NCBI RefSeq assembly: GCF_021026375.1
Contig: NZ_JAJNDB010000003.1
Location: forward strand, 124,001 to 188,000
Reading direction: 5' to 3'
Origin: Actinomycetospora endophytica
GTDB lineage: Bacteria; Actinomycetota; Actinomycetes; Mycobacteriales; Pseudonocardiaceae
DNA: 64,000 nucleotides
This document shows, in pieces, positions 17,050-25,258 of this stretch. Position numbers and translations under genes: made by a program. Positions within the stretch are counted from its first letter, which is position 1. Each line of letters starts with the position of its first letter. The notes below the pieces were generated by a model. That model did not search any database. It saw only the letters and a program-made list of their open reading frames with translations, and was not told where the DNA came from.

Positions 17050-18315
17050 GTGGCCCACGTCCTCGTCCTGGCCTTTCCGGCGACCGGGCACATCAACCCC
17101 ACGCTGCCGGTGCTCACGGTGCTCGTCGCCCGTGGGCACCGGGTCAGCGTGGTGGTGCCCGAGCAGTACCGGTCCACGGTGGAGGCCACCGGTGCCCGGG
17201 TGCTCACCTATCCGTCGATGGTCCCGACCGACTGGTCCGGCGTGGACATCCCGCGCCACCCGGACGCCGAGCAGCTCGCGAAGGCCCAGTGCGACACCGT
17301 CCGCGAGACGCTGACGCCGCTGCCCAGCGTGGTCGCCGACCTCGACGTCAACGCCGACGGCGACGTCGACGGCTCCGAGCGACCCGACGTCGTCGTCTAC
17401 GACGTCCTCGGCAGCGCCGCCGGCCGGCTGCTGTCGCTGGCCTGGGACCTGCCGTCGGTGGTCACGTGCCCCACCTTCGTCGGCAACGAGACGTTCTCGC
17501 CGTACGCCCGCGCCGTCGCGGAGGGCGAGGCCGAGGCGCCGGATCCCGCGCACCCGGCGATGGTCGAGGCGGGAGCGATCCTGCGCTCCGCGCTGGACAC
17601 CTGGGGTCTGTCGGACGTCACGGTCGGGGACTTCGTGGCCGGCTCCGGGGACCGCTGCCGGGTGGTCTTCCTGCCGCGCGCCTTCCACCCCGGCGAGGAC
17701 ACCTTCGACGAGCGGTTCCGCTTCGTCGGTCCGTGCCTGCGCTCGGGTGCCGACGACGACGGGTGGTCGCCGCCCGCGTCCGGGCGTCCGGTCGTGCTGG
17801 TCTCGCTGGGGACGCTCGGCTACGACGACTCCGCCGCGCTGCTGCGCCGGGTGGTCGAGGCGGTCGGGAAGATCGGCGGCCACGCGGTGGTCTCCATCGG
17901 CGAGGTCGACCCGGCGGTGTTCGGGGATGTCGGCGAGCACGTCGAGCTGCACCGTCGTGTCCCGCAGCTCGCCGTCCTGCGTCACGCCGCCGCGTTCGTC
18001 TCCCACGCGGGGATGAACTCGACGATGGAGGCGCTCTCGCACGGCGTCCCGCTGGTCGACGTCGCGCAGACGGGGGAGCAGCGCCTGGTGGCCGACCAGG
18101 TGGAGGCGCTCGACTGCGGGCGGGCGCTGGACCCGTCGGCGTCCGTCGAGGCGCTGGTGGCGGCACTGGACGAGGTCCGGAGCTCGGATTCCGTCGCTGC
18201 CGCGGTCGCCGCGATGCGCCAGGTGATCCACTCGACCGGCGGGGCGGTGGCGGCCGCGGACGCCGTCGAGGCGGCGGTGCTGAGCGGGGTGCGGTCGCCG
18301 GTCGCGGCGCACTGA
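17050..18315 (+). CDS. GT1 family (macrolide-type) UDP-glycosyltransferase
   Basis: The 421-residue GT-B enzyme resembles MGT-type transferases that glucosylate macrolides and other small hydrophobic acceptors. The N-terminal acceptor domain begins VLVLAFPATGHINPTLPVL, with the acceptor-side His15. The sugar-nucleotide domain carries VSLGTLGYDD and the signature FVSHAGMNSTMEALSHGVPL near residues 320-339. GAGGAGG precedes the GTG start. Next to an efflux pump and TetR regulator it could form a small detoxification locus, or serve secondary metabolism. Confidence 0.88.
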   Translation: MAHVLVLAFPATGHINPTLPVLTVLVARGHRVSVVVPEQYRSTVEATGARVLTYPSMVPTDWSGVDIPRHPDAEQLAKAQCDTVRETLTPLPSVVADLDVNADGDVDGSERPDVVVYDVLGSAAGRLLSLAWDLPSVVTCPTFVGNETFSPYARAVAEGEAEAPDPAHPAMVEAGAILRSALDTWGLSDVTVGDFVAGSGDRCRVVFLPRAFHPGEDTFDERFRFVGPCLRSGADDDGWSPPASGRPVVLVSLGTLGYDDSAALLRRVVEAVGKIGGHAVVSIGEVDPAVFGDVGEHVELHRRVPQLAVLRHAAAFVSHAGMNSTMEALSHGVPLVDVAQTGEQRLVADQVEALDCGRALDPSASVEALVAALDEVRSSDSVAAAVAAMRQVIHSTGGAVAAADAVEAAVLSGVRSPVAAH

Positions 18316-18320
18316 GGGTC

Positions 18321-18352
18321 GTTCCCTGCGATGCTGCCCCGTTCCCTGCGAT
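18321..18352. repeat. Direct repeat GTTCCCTGCGAT x2
   Basis: A 12-mer repeated at 18321 and 18341 with a 20-base period, directly before the kinase GTG at 18362. About two helical turns apart on one DNA face, it could be a tandem protein-binding site or a slippage product. Confidence 0.6.
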
Positions 18353-18361
18353 CCTCCTCCG

Positions 18362-18886
18362 GTGGCGGAGCTGCTCGTGGTCACCGGCCCGCCGGGTGCT
18401 GGCAAGTCGAGCCTGGCGCGTCTGCTCTCCGCCCGATGGCCGCTCAGCGCGCTGGTCGAGGGTGACCGTGTCTTCGGGTTCCTCGACCAGGGCTGGGTCG
18501 AGCCGTGGACGTCGGCGGCGCGCGAGCAGAACACGGTCGTGATCGAGGCCGCGGCGGCGGCCGCGGGACGGCTCGTGCGGGGCGGCTACGAGGTGATGTT
18601 CGACGGGGTCGTCGGGCCGTGGTTCCTGGACGGATTCCTGGCGGCGACGGGGCTTTCCCGGTTGCAGTACGTGGTTCTGCTGCCGTCGGAGCGCACGTGT
18701 CTGGAGCGGGTCGCAGGCCGCTCCGGTCACGAGTTCTCCGATGCCGAGGCGACCCGGCACATGCACGGGGAGTTCGCGTCGGCGACGGTGGCGGGCCGGC
18801 ACGTGATCACTGCGGAGGATCCGCTCGAGGGGCTGGTCGGGGTGGTCGAAGGTCGCCGCGGTGAGGGTCTGCTCATGTACCCGTGA
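18362..18886 (+). CDS. AAA/P-loop small-molecule kinase
   Basis: A 174-residue nucleotide-binding protein of the gluconate/chloramphenicol kinase-like type. The Walker A motif GPPGAGKSS is at residues 9-17. DGVVGPWFLDGFL resembles the phosphate-acceptor region, and LLPSERTCLERVAGR resembles the lid of the family. It probably phosphorylates a small molecule, possibly an antibiotic, but the substrate is unknown. The GTG at 18362 directly precedes the P-loop strand. No neighbour clarifies the role. Confidence 0.8.
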   Translation: MAELLVVTGPPGAGKSSLARLLSARWPLSALVEGDRVFGFLDQGWVEPWTSAAREQNTVVIEAAAAAAGRLVRGGYEVMFDGVVGPWFLDGFLAATGLSRLQYVVLLPSERTCLERVAGRSGHEFSDAEATRHMHGEFASATVAGRHVITAEDPLEGLVGVVEGRRGEGLLMYP

Positions 18887-18940
18887 AGCCCGCTCCGGTG
18901 GGTTGCTCCACGTGCCCAGGCCCCATGGATCCGTTTGCTG

Positions 18941-18956
18941 TCGAACAAGCGTTCGA
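18941..18956. promoter_or_regulatory. LexA (SOS) box
   Basis: TCGAACAAGCGTTCGA matches the mycobacterial/actinobacterial SOS consensus TCGAAC-N4-GTTCGA at every fixed position. It lies 45 bases before the ATG of the DUF222/HNH gene, an ordinary promoter distance, and predicts induction by DNA damage. Confidence 0.88.
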
Positions 18957-19000
18957 ATGGCGTCTGGTGCAGTCAGGTCGGGGTGACTACCGTTGACTGT

Positions 19001-20557
19001 ATGAGTTCCTCCGACGTCGACGAGGCGATGTTCGCCCGGGCCCGCGCCGCCATGGTCGCGGCGCGCGAGGCCGAGCACGCCGTCCTCGTCGCGGTCGGGG
19101 AGCTCGCCGAATCGGGGTCGTGGGCGGGGACCGGCCATCGGAGCCTGTCGAGGTTCCTGTCCGAGCTGTGGCGAATCAACGACGGTCATGCGCGGCGGCT
19201 GGTGCGCCACGCCGCGGCGGTGCTGCCGACGGTGGCGCTCTCGGGTGAGGCTCTCGGGGAGCGGATGCCGTCCTCGGCGGCTGCGTCGGGAGCGGGTGAG
19301 ATCGGGGACGAGCACCTGACAGTGCTGACCAAGGCGGTCGACGCGGTGGAGCGCATCCCGGAGATCACTGCGGACCAGGTCGCTTCCGCCGAAGCGATCC
19401 TCGGCGAGGCAGCCCGCGCGCTGACGCCGGGCGGTCTGGAGAAGGCGGTCTCGCGGTTGCTGGAGACCCTCGACCAGGACGGCGCAGCTCCGGACGACGG
19501 CACCGGCGACACTCCGGACGAGTGGCAGCTGGTGAAGCGCAAGGACGGCACGCTGACCTTCACCGGTCGCATTCACGGCGCCGCCGACGTCGCCCTGCTG
19601 CTCGAGACCGTCGACGCACTCTCCGGCCCGGCCGGGCCGGACGACAAGCGCCCTCTTGCCGTGCGTCGCGCCGAAGCCCTGCTCGACCTGTGCGCCCACG
19701 CCCTCGGATGCGCCGGCTTCGACGACCTCGATGACGCCTACGGCAAGGACGTCGATCGCGACGACGCATACGACGACGGCGCGGGCGATGACGCCGACCG
19801 TGACGCGGCTGCCACGTCCGACAGCGATGAACCGACGGGAACCGATGAAGCCGGGTCCCGTGACGCGGAGTCCGACGGAACCGGGCCGACTCGGAGTGCG
19901 GAGCCGCGGGGCGGTGAGCCGGCCGACGACGCCGAGTCCGACGACGAGTCCGACGACGACGAGTGGGGTGACGGGCGGCTGCGTCTCGTTCCCGAACCGG
20001 AGGCCGATCCGCCTCCGGACCCCGCTCCGCCTCGCCGTCGTCGGGCGCCACGCCTGCCGATCCCGGCGCGCGCCACGCTGTCCGTCACCATTCCCCTGGA
20101 ATGGCTGCGTGAGCAGCGCGGGCACATGCTGATCGACGACGCCCCGGCCGACGTCGCCGCCGCACGCCGGTTGGCGTGCGACGCCAAGATCATTCCCGCG
20201 GTCCTCGGGTCACGCGGAGAACCGCTCGACATCGGCCGCGCTGCCTACGCGGTTCCGCCGGCGATCTGGCGCGCCCTGCTCCTCCGGGACCGCGGCTGCG
20301 CCCACCCGGGCTGCCGGCGCCGGGCCAGCCGGACGCACGCCCACCACATCTGGCACTGGATCGACGACGGCCCGACCTCGCTCGAGAACACGGTCCTGTT
20401 GTGCCGGTACCACCATCAGCTGGTGCACCACGGAGACTGGCAGATCACGACGATCGACGGCCGGCCGTGGTTCACTCCGCCCCGCTGGGTGGACCCGGAG
20501 CGACAACCGATACCTGGCGGGCCGCTGCTGCCGGCCGCCCGTCCGGATGCCGCCTGA
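19001..20557 (+). CDS. DUF222 / HNH endonuclease-domain protein (13E12 family)
   Basis: The 518-residue protein has the DUF222 helical domain (residues about 1-210; LSRFLSELWRINDGHARRLV) and a strongly acidic Asp/Glu-rich linker (about 225-335). The C-terminal HNH nuclease has CAHPGCRRRASRTHAHHIWH and LENTVLLCRYHHQLVHHG, containing paired zinc Cys and the catalytic His-His. The family is repeated in mycobacterial genomes and its role is unresolved. The ATG at 19001 is preferred because an upstream in-frame start at 18935 would put the LexA box inside the gene. A perfect SOS box at 18941-18956 suggests DNA-damage induction. Confidence 0.9.
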   Translation: MSSSDVDEAMFARARAAMVAAREAEHAVLVAVGELAESGSWAGTGHRSLSRFLSELWRINDGHARRLVRHAAAVLPTVALSGEALGERMPSSAAASGAGEIGDEHLTVLTKAVDAVERIPEITADQVASAEAILGEAARALTPGGLEKAVSRLLETLDQDGAAPDDGTGDTPDEWQLVKRKDGTLTFTGRIHGAADVALLLETVDALSGPAGPDDKRPLAVRRAEALLDLCAHALGCAGFDDLDDAYGKDVDRDDAYDDGAGDDADRDAAATSDSDEPTGTDEAGSRDAESDGTGPTRSAEPRGGEPADDAESDDESDDDEWGDGRLRLVPEPEADPPPDPAPPRRRRAPRLPIPARATLSVTIPLEWLREQRGHMLIDDAPADVAAARRLACDAKIIPAVLGSRGEPLDIGRAAYAVPPAIWRALLLRDRGCAHPGCRRRASRTHAHHIWHWIDDGPTSLENTVLLCRYHHQLVHHGDWQITTIDGRPWFTPPRWVDPERQPIPGGPLLPAARPDAA

Positions 20558-20569
20558 GCTCAGGATCGG

Positions 20570-21190
20570 TCAGCGCACGGCGCGCACCGGTCCCTGTCCG
20601 AAGGGGGTGCGTGCCCCGATGTGCCCGCCGTCGTCCGGGTCGGTGGAGACAGCGCCCCAGAACCCGCGCGGCAGCGTCGGGTCGCCCGCGGACCGTGGCA
20701 TCACCGCATGCCCGGCGTCGCGCGCGGCAGCGAGGCAGGCGGGGGAGAAGCGGTCGTCGACGACCCGTTCCGGATCGGCCGGTCCGTCCCGGTGGGCGAT
20801 CACGGAGGTCACCGAGTCCCCGACGACGATGTCATGGTCATGGACCAACGGCGCCCCGATCGCCGCGGCAAGCGGCTGACCGAGCGCCAGGGTCCGATGC
20901 AGACCGAGCCCCGTGGCCGGGTGCAGCCCGACCCCGATGCTGCTGCACGCGAGGACCGGGCGCCCGTCGCGCGATGCGAAGGCCGGCTCGAGCGGCATCG
21001 GCAGGTGCTCGCCGGGCGCCAGGCGAGCGAGTGCGCGCTGCTGGAACGCGGCCGGGTCGGGGATCGGGATGCCGTCGACGACGATGCCGGTCGTGCCCCA
21101 CATCGCGGTGTTGATGCTGTGGCACAGCGCGGCGACGTCGCCCTCTGCGTCGACCGCGAGCACGTAGTCCGAGTGGCTGCCGAGCGACGG
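20570..21190 (-). pseudogene. Gamma-glutamyltranspeptidase C-terminal remnant
   Basis: About 205 codons read like the small subunit of gamma-glutamyltranspeptidase-type enzymes: [20 protein letters not shown], then INTAMWGTTGIVV and ACSSIGVGLHPATG. The large-subunit region that should precede it is absent; the frame runs into Arg-rich sequence with no plausible start before YnfA. The catalytic region appears as GSHSD instead of a Thr-containing TTH-like motif. I call it a 5'-truncated relic, although use as a short gene from the GTG at 21163 cannot be excluded. It is convergent with the HNH gene, 12 bases away. Confidence 0.65.
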
Positions 21191-21270
21191 CCTCGGGGTC
21201 CGGGCCCGGACCGACGCCGCCGCACGGCGGAGCGGTCGTGAGGGGCCGCGTGTTCGGGCGGGCTGCGGGT

Positions 21271-21289
21271 GGCGGGATACCGTCCCGCC
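21271..21289 (+). other. Start-proximal stem-loop of ynfA
   Basis: GGCGGGA and TCCCGCC form a perfect seven-base stem with a TACCG loop, ending one base before the ynfA GTG at 21291. There is no Shine-Dalgarno between stem and start. It may hold the start region closed, or the gene may be translated leaderlessly. Confidence 0.5.
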
Positions 21290-21290
21290 C

Positions 21291-21617
21291 GTGACGCTCC
21301 GGTCGATCGGGCTGTTCGTGGTCGCCGCGGTCCTCGAGATCGGTGGGGCGTGGCTGATCTGGCAGGCGGTCCGCGAGCACCGGGCGTGGTGGCTGGCCGG
21401 CCTGGGGATCGTCGCGCTCGGGCTCTACGGCTTCGTCGCCGCACTGCAGCCCGACGCCGCGTTCGGCCGGATCCTCGCGGCCTACGGCGGTGTGTTCGTG
21501 GCCGGCTCGCTGGCGTGGGGCGTCGTGCTCGACGGCTATCGGCCGGACCGCTTCGACGTGGTCGGCGCAGTCATCTGCCTCGTGGGCGTCGCGGTGATCA
21601 TGTACGCGCCGCGGTGA
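21291..21617 (+). CDS. ynfA: YnfA/UPF0060 small membrane protein
   Basis: A 108-residue, four-helix protein of the UPF0060 family. Family marks are [43 protein letters not shown] (shortened here) and the last helix [19 protein letters not shown]. These resemble small multidrug resistance proteins, and YnfA has been implicated in drug efflux in enterobacteria. The length is exactly that of the family. It starts with GTG right after a hairpin. Confidence 0.92.
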   Translation: MTLRSIGLFVVAAVLEIGGAWLIWQAVREHRAWWLAGLGIVALGLYGFVAALQPDAAFGRILAAYGGVFVAGSLAWGVVLDGYRPDRFDVVGAVICLVGVAVIMYAPR

Positions 21618-21701
21618 GGTGCGGCGGAACGGCGGATTCCACCCGAGACGCCACGCGCGCATGATTACACCGTTACTGATGCCGGTCCCTGGGGGTGGGA
21701 C

Positions 21702-22151
21702 GTGCCGAGTCTCTACGAGCACGCGGGCGGGGAGCCGGCGCTGCACCGACTGGAGCAGGTGTTCTACGACAGCGTGCTGGCCGACCCGGTGCTGCAGCCG
21801 TTGTTCGGGGCGGGGCGGCCCGAGCACGTCGACCACCTGACGGCGTTCACCGCCGAGAGCTTCGGGGGGCCCGACCGCTTCTCCCGCGAGCTCGGGTTCG
21901 CCCACCTGATCGACGTGCACCGTGGACTACGGATCACCGAGGAGCAGCGGGAGCGCTTCGTGCAGCTCGACGAGCAGGCGCTCGACACGGCCGGGATGCC
22001 GACGGACGTTCCGTTCCGCGACGCGGTGCGCGAGCACGTCGAGTTCGGCACGCACGTCGCGATGCAGAACTCCCACGCCACCACCGACGCCGAGCTGCAC
22101 CCGCTGCGCGAGGTCCCGCGGTGGACATGGGCCGGGGACGACGCCTCCTGA
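21702..22151 (+). CDS. Truncated haemoglobin (group II/III type)
   Basis: A 149-residue truncated globin. It has the short A helix region (GGEPALHRLEQVFYDSVLADP) with the B10-type Tyr22, the proximal His73 in FAHLIDVHRGLRIT, and the C-terminal EFGTHVAMQNSHATTDAELH common in actinobacterial members, ending VPRWTW. Such proteins bind O2 or NO and handle peroxide or nitrosative stress. The Trp found at G8 in mycobacterial GlbO seems replaced by Phe/Val. The GTG at 21702 is followed at once by the family N-terminus. Confidence 0.85.
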   Translation: MPSLYEHAGGEPALHRLEQVFYDSVLADPVLQPLFGAGRPEHVDHLTAFTAESFGGPDRFSRELGFAHLIDVHRGLRITEEQRERFVQLDEQALDTAGMPTDVPFRDAVREHVEFGTHVAMQNSHATTDAELHPLREVPRWTWAGDDAS

Positions 22152-22208
22152 GCTGAACACGCCGCCGGATCTCCCGGGGGCAGGTCTCGCCGGGGCAGAA
22201 TCGAGCGC

Positions 22209-22655
22209 GTGACCGCCGACCTCGACGAGCTGCGCCGACTGCGCCGTGCCCGCGACCGGATGGACCGCGAGTACGCGCAGCCGCTGGACGTCCCGGCGCT
22301 CGCCCGGACCGCGCTGATGTCGACGGCGCACTTCAGCCGGCGGTTCCGGGAGGCGTACTCCGAGACGCCCTACTCCTACCTCATGACCCGGCGCATCGAG
22401 CGCGCGAAGGCACTGCTGCGCCGCGGCGACCTCAGCGTCACCGAGGTCTGTTTCGCGGTGGGTGCCGCCAGCCTGGGGTCGTTCTCGGCGCGGTTCACCG
22501 AGCTGGTCGGGGAGTCGCCGTCGGCGTACCGGGCCCGCGACCACGGCGATCTCCGCCACCAGCCGTCGTGCCACACGATGGCGATCACCCGCCCGCGGAA
22601 GGGCGTGGCGCAGGAGAGCAGTTTCGGAGAAGCCTCCGCGCTCGCGCGTCCCTAG
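22209..22655 (+). CDS. AraC family regulator, DNA-binding domain only
   Basis: A 148-residue protein with a complete double helix-turn-helix AraC domain (about residues 16-115: PLDVPALARTALMSTAHFSR; TPYSYLMTRRIERAKALLRR; SLGSFSARFTELVGESPSAY) and a 30-residue polar tail. There is no separate ligand domain. These short AraC proteins often sit beside a VOC-domain gene that they control, and one begins 10 bases downstream. The two probably form an operon. Confidence 0.88.
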   Translation: MTADLDELRRLRRARDRMDREYAQPLDVPALARTALMSTAHFSRRFREAYSETPYSYLMTRRIERAKALLRRGDLSVTEVCFAVGAASLGSFSARFTELVGESPSAYRARDHGDLRHQPSCHTMAITRPRKGVAQESSFGEASALARP

Positions 22656-22665
22656 CGTTGCGCCC

Positions 22666-23070
22666 ATGACGATTTCTCTGAGCGGGATGCACGTGACCGT
22701 CGACGACGTCGACGAGGCCCTCGCCTTCTACCGGGACACGCTGGGCCTGACGGTGCGCAACGACGTGGGGAACGGCACGTACCGGTGGGTCACCCTCGGC
22801 ACCGACACGCAGCCCGAGATCGGGATCGTGCTCTCCCCGCCGCACGCCGGGCGTTCGCAGGAGGACGGCGACGCGCTGGCGGCGCTGCTCGCCAAGGGCG
22901 CGCTCGGCATGATCCAGCTCCGGTGCGACGACCTCGACGCGATGTTCGACAAGATCGCCTCGGCGTCCGGGGTCGAGGTGCTCTCCGAGCCCGCCACCCA
23001 GCCGTGGGGCGTGCGCGACGCGGCGGTGCGCGACCCCGCGGGCAACATGGTGCGGATCGAGCAGGCGTAG
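22666..23070 (+). CDS. VOC (glyoxalase/bleomycin resistance) domain protein
   Basis: A 134-residue single VOC protein. It shows LSGMHVTVDDVDEALAFYRD with the first metal-type His, TLGTDTQPEIGIVLSPP, and PWGVRDAAVRDPAGNMVRIE with the terminal Glu. The family includes dioxygenases, epimerases and antibiotic-binding proteins. The AraC gene directly upstream suggests a shared signal. Its own substrate is unknown. Confidence 0.88.
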   Translation: MTISLSGMHVTVDDVDEALAFYRDTLGLTVRNDVGNGTYRWVTLGTDTQPEIGIVLSPPHAGRSQEDGDALAALLAKGALGMIQLRCDDLDAMFDKIASASGVEVLSEPATQPWGVRDAAVRDPAGNMVRIEQA

Positions 23071-23080
23071 GGCCCGCTCG

Positions 23081-23275
23081 TCAGCGGGGCAGGCCGGTGA
23101 GTCGGGCCAGGTCGAAGTCCGAGCCGTGCAGCGGGCAGAGCGGGTCGACGAACGCCGAGCGCTCGGCGTCGTCGTTGAACAGCACCGAGCACCGGCAGCC
23201 GTGGCGCACGGCGCCGTCGCTGCCGGGCCCCATGGCCGGGTCGACCAGCGCGGCCTTCTTCGCGAGCTCGTCCAT
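23081..23275 (-). CDS. 64-residue Rieske-like Cys/His miniprotein
   Basis: A very small protein with HGCRC (His25, Cys27, Cys29) and LCPLHGSDFDLARLTGLP (Cys47, His50). The second block looks like the second half of a Rieske [2Fe-2S] site, CPLHGSxFD-x3-TGxP. The first block has CxC where Rieske proteins have CxH, so the candidate ligands are three Cys and one His, with 17 residues between the pairs. It could bind an iron-sulphur cluster or zinc. GGAGGAGA precedes the ATG, supporting real translation. It is convergent with the VOC gene, 10 bases apart. Confidence 0.62.
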   Translation of the reverse strand: MDELAKKAALVDPAMGPGSDGAVRHGCRCSVLFNDDAERSAFVDPLCPLHGSDFDLARLTGLPR

Positions 23276-23384
23276 CGCCGTCTCCTCCGACCGCAGAATC
23301 CTTACGCTTGACCAACGGTCACGGGTACCGGAGGTGACGATTCGCTCTGGCGTGTGAGCGAACCCATCCGGCCGTTCGGCGGGG

Positions 23385-24218
23385 TCAGCGCCAGAGCGAC
23401 AGGGTGATCCCGCAGAGCCGTTCGCTGAACCGTCCGTCGGGGGACGCCCCGTCGAGCAGCGCGCGGAGCCCGGCGTCGAACTCCTCGAGGTCGGCGCCGA
23501 AGAGGTGAGGCGCGGCACGGGAGAGCGAGTACACCGACGCCCGGATCTCCTCGGCGGTGCGCTCCACGGTCCGCGCCGGGAGCTCCAGGTGCCGGGGCCC
23601 GCGGAAGCCGGCGGCGCGGTAGACGTCGTCCTCGTCGCCCGGGGTCCCGCTCGCGGGCACGACCGAGCGGCCGGCCCGGCGTGCGTCGCCGAGGTGGTGG
23701 CGGACCAGGGCGCCGATGGCCTCGCGGGGTGGCCGCGGGTGGGGGAGCACGTCGTCGGTCGGCATCCCCTCGTGGGTGGTGGCGCCGACGTGCACCAGGG
23801 CCCCGCCGGGGGCGAGCATCGTGCGCACGGCCGCGGCCACCGTCGGGCGGTCCATCCAGTGGAAGGACTGCGCGAACGTCACGACCGTCGGCGGCGCGAG
23901 GTCGGCCGGGAGCTCCTCGGCGCGCAGGTGGCGCCAGGTGACGTGCCCGACCGCGGCGCGCCGGGCCTGGCGGGCGCCCTCGGCGAGCATGTCGGCGTCG
24001 GCGTCGACGCCCACCACCTCGGCGAACAGCGGTGCCAGTAGCAGCGTCAGCGAGCCGGGCCCGCACCCGACGTCGAGCAGGCGCCCGTGCCCGTCGAGGT
24101 GCAGGGCCTCGGCGAGGCGCTCCGCCAGCGCGGCCGGGTAGGGCACGCGACCGACCGGGTAGAACGGCGCGCTGCCCGCGTAGAGCGTCGGATCCCAGGA
24201 CCACCCGCCGTCGGACAC
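23385..24218 (-). CDS. Class I SAM-dependent methyltransferase
   Basis: A 277-residue methyltransferase with a clear SAM motif, GRLLDVGCGPGSLTLLLAPL (near residues 47-66). The acidic VVGVDADADML and the catalytic-face FAQSFHWMDRP follow; the latter is typical of the type-11/25 family that includes trans-aconitate methyltransferase. The GTG at 24218 precedes VSDGGWSWDPTLYAGSAPFY, typical for this group. It is divergent from the SDR gene by 94 bases. Substrate unknown. Confidence 0.87.
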   Translation of the reverse strand: MSDGGWSWDPTLYAGSAPFYPVGRVPYPAALAERLAEALHLDGHGRLLDVGCGPGSLTLLLAPLFAEVVGVDADADMLAEGARQARRAAVGHVTWRHLRAEELPADLAPPTVVTFAQSFHWMDRPTVAAAVRTMLAPGGALVHVGATTHEGMPTDDVLPHPRPPREAIGALVRHHLGDARRAGRSVVPASGTPGDEDDVYRAAGFRGPRHLELPARTVERTAEEIRASVYSLSRAAPHLFGADLEEFDAGLRALLDGASPDGRFSERLCGITLSLWR

Positions 24219-24312
24219 TCCTCCATCCTCACCTTGCCGAGCCTCGGTACGCAGCCGTACCGTGCGCGGAAGCCGCGCCGCGGCCAGCAGTAGCCGTCGG
24301 AGGAGGAGCGTC

Positions 24313-25161
24313 ATGGGCAGCGTCCGCGACAAGGTCGCCGTGGTCACCGGAGCGGGATCGGGCATCGGGCGCCGGCTGGCGCTCGAGCTCGCGCGCCGCG
24401 GGGCACGGCTGGCGCTCTCGGACGTGGACGAGGCCGGGCTGGGGGAGACGGCCGACCAGGCTAAGGCCCTCGGCGCCGAGGTCCACACCGCGCGGCTCGA
24501 CGTCGCCGACCGGCAGGCGGTGTGCGACTACGCGGACGTCGTCGCGGAGCACTTCGGGGTCGTGCACCAGATCTACAACAACGCCGGCGTCGCCAGCTCG
24601 GGCTCGATCCTCGAGGGCGACTGGGACGAGTACGACCACGTCCTCGGCATCAACCTGTACGGCGTCATCCACGGCACCAAGGCGTTCCTGCCCCATCTCG
24701 TGGCGTCGGGCGACGGGCACGTCGTCAACGTCTCCAGCCTCAACGGGATCATGGCGCAGCCCGGTCTCTCCGCCTACTGCGCGAGCAAGTTCGGCGTGCG
24801 CGGCTTCACCGAGACGCTGCGCGCCGAGATGCTCTCCGGCGGCCACCCGGTGCAGGTCACCGTCGTGCACCCCGGCGGGGTGCGGACGAACATCGCGACG
24901 GCGGCTTTCGAGCGCGGCGCCGAGAAGCGCCCGACGACGGCGGCCGAACAGGCCCGGATGCGCACCTACAACGAGAAGCTCCTCAAGCTCCCGGCCGAGC
25001 AGGCGGCGAGGATCGTCGTCGACGGGGTCGAGGCCGGGAAGCCGCGCGTGCTCGTGGGGACCGACGCCAAGATCATCGACCTGGTCGTGCGGCTCGTGCC
25101 CCGCTTCTACCCGGCCGCGCTGGTGCGCTTCGGCGGGAAGGTGCTCGGCTCGGCGGATTGA
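24313..25161 (+). CDS. Short-chain dehydrogenase/reductase
   Basis: A 282-residue classical SDR. The cofactor loop is VVTGAGSGIGRRLALELARR (TGxxxGIG), then NNAG, and the active site has a Ser in NVSSLNGIM with YCASKFG (Tyr and Lys). The long C-terminal extension to DLVVRLVPRFYPAALVRFGG is common in acetoin-like and mycobacterial lipid SDRs and may be membrane-associating. AGGAGGAGCGTC precedes the ATG. It is the first gene of a plus-strand run with an AraC regulator. Confidence 0.89.
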   Translation: MGSVRDKVAVVTGAGSGIGRRLALELARRGARLALSDVDEAGLGETADQAKALGAEVHTARLDVADRQAVCDYADVVAEHFGVVHQIYNNAGVASSGSILEGDWDEYDHVLGINLYGVIHGTKAFLPHLVASGDGHVVNVSSLNGIMAQPGLSAYCASKFGVRGFTETLRAEMLSGGHPVQVTVVHPGGVRTNIATAAFERGAEKRPTTAAEQARMRTYNEKLLKLPAEQAARIVVDGVEAGKPRVLVGTDAKIIDLVVRLVPRFYPAALVRFGGKVLGSAD

Positions 25162-25258
25162 TCGCGCCGGCACGCCCACTCTTGCCCCCGCCCGACCCTG
25201 GTGCCACGGTTGCCGAACACACGCTCTCGGTCGCGGAGCAGCGGTGGAGGTGGGCCAG

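Noticed and set aside
18935-19000. Earlier start for the HNH protein
   Set aside because: It would put the perfect LexA box inside the coding sequence; ATG at 19001 is better.
20838-21920. Long minus-strand frame across ynfA and the globin gene
   Set aside because: It is Arg/Pro-rich and antisense to two clear gene families; a GC-rich shadow frame.
24032-25258. A 744-residue AraC protein starting inside the methyltransferase
   Set aside because: The first 400 residues are antisense or off-frame to the methyltransferase and SDR; the real start is near 25259.
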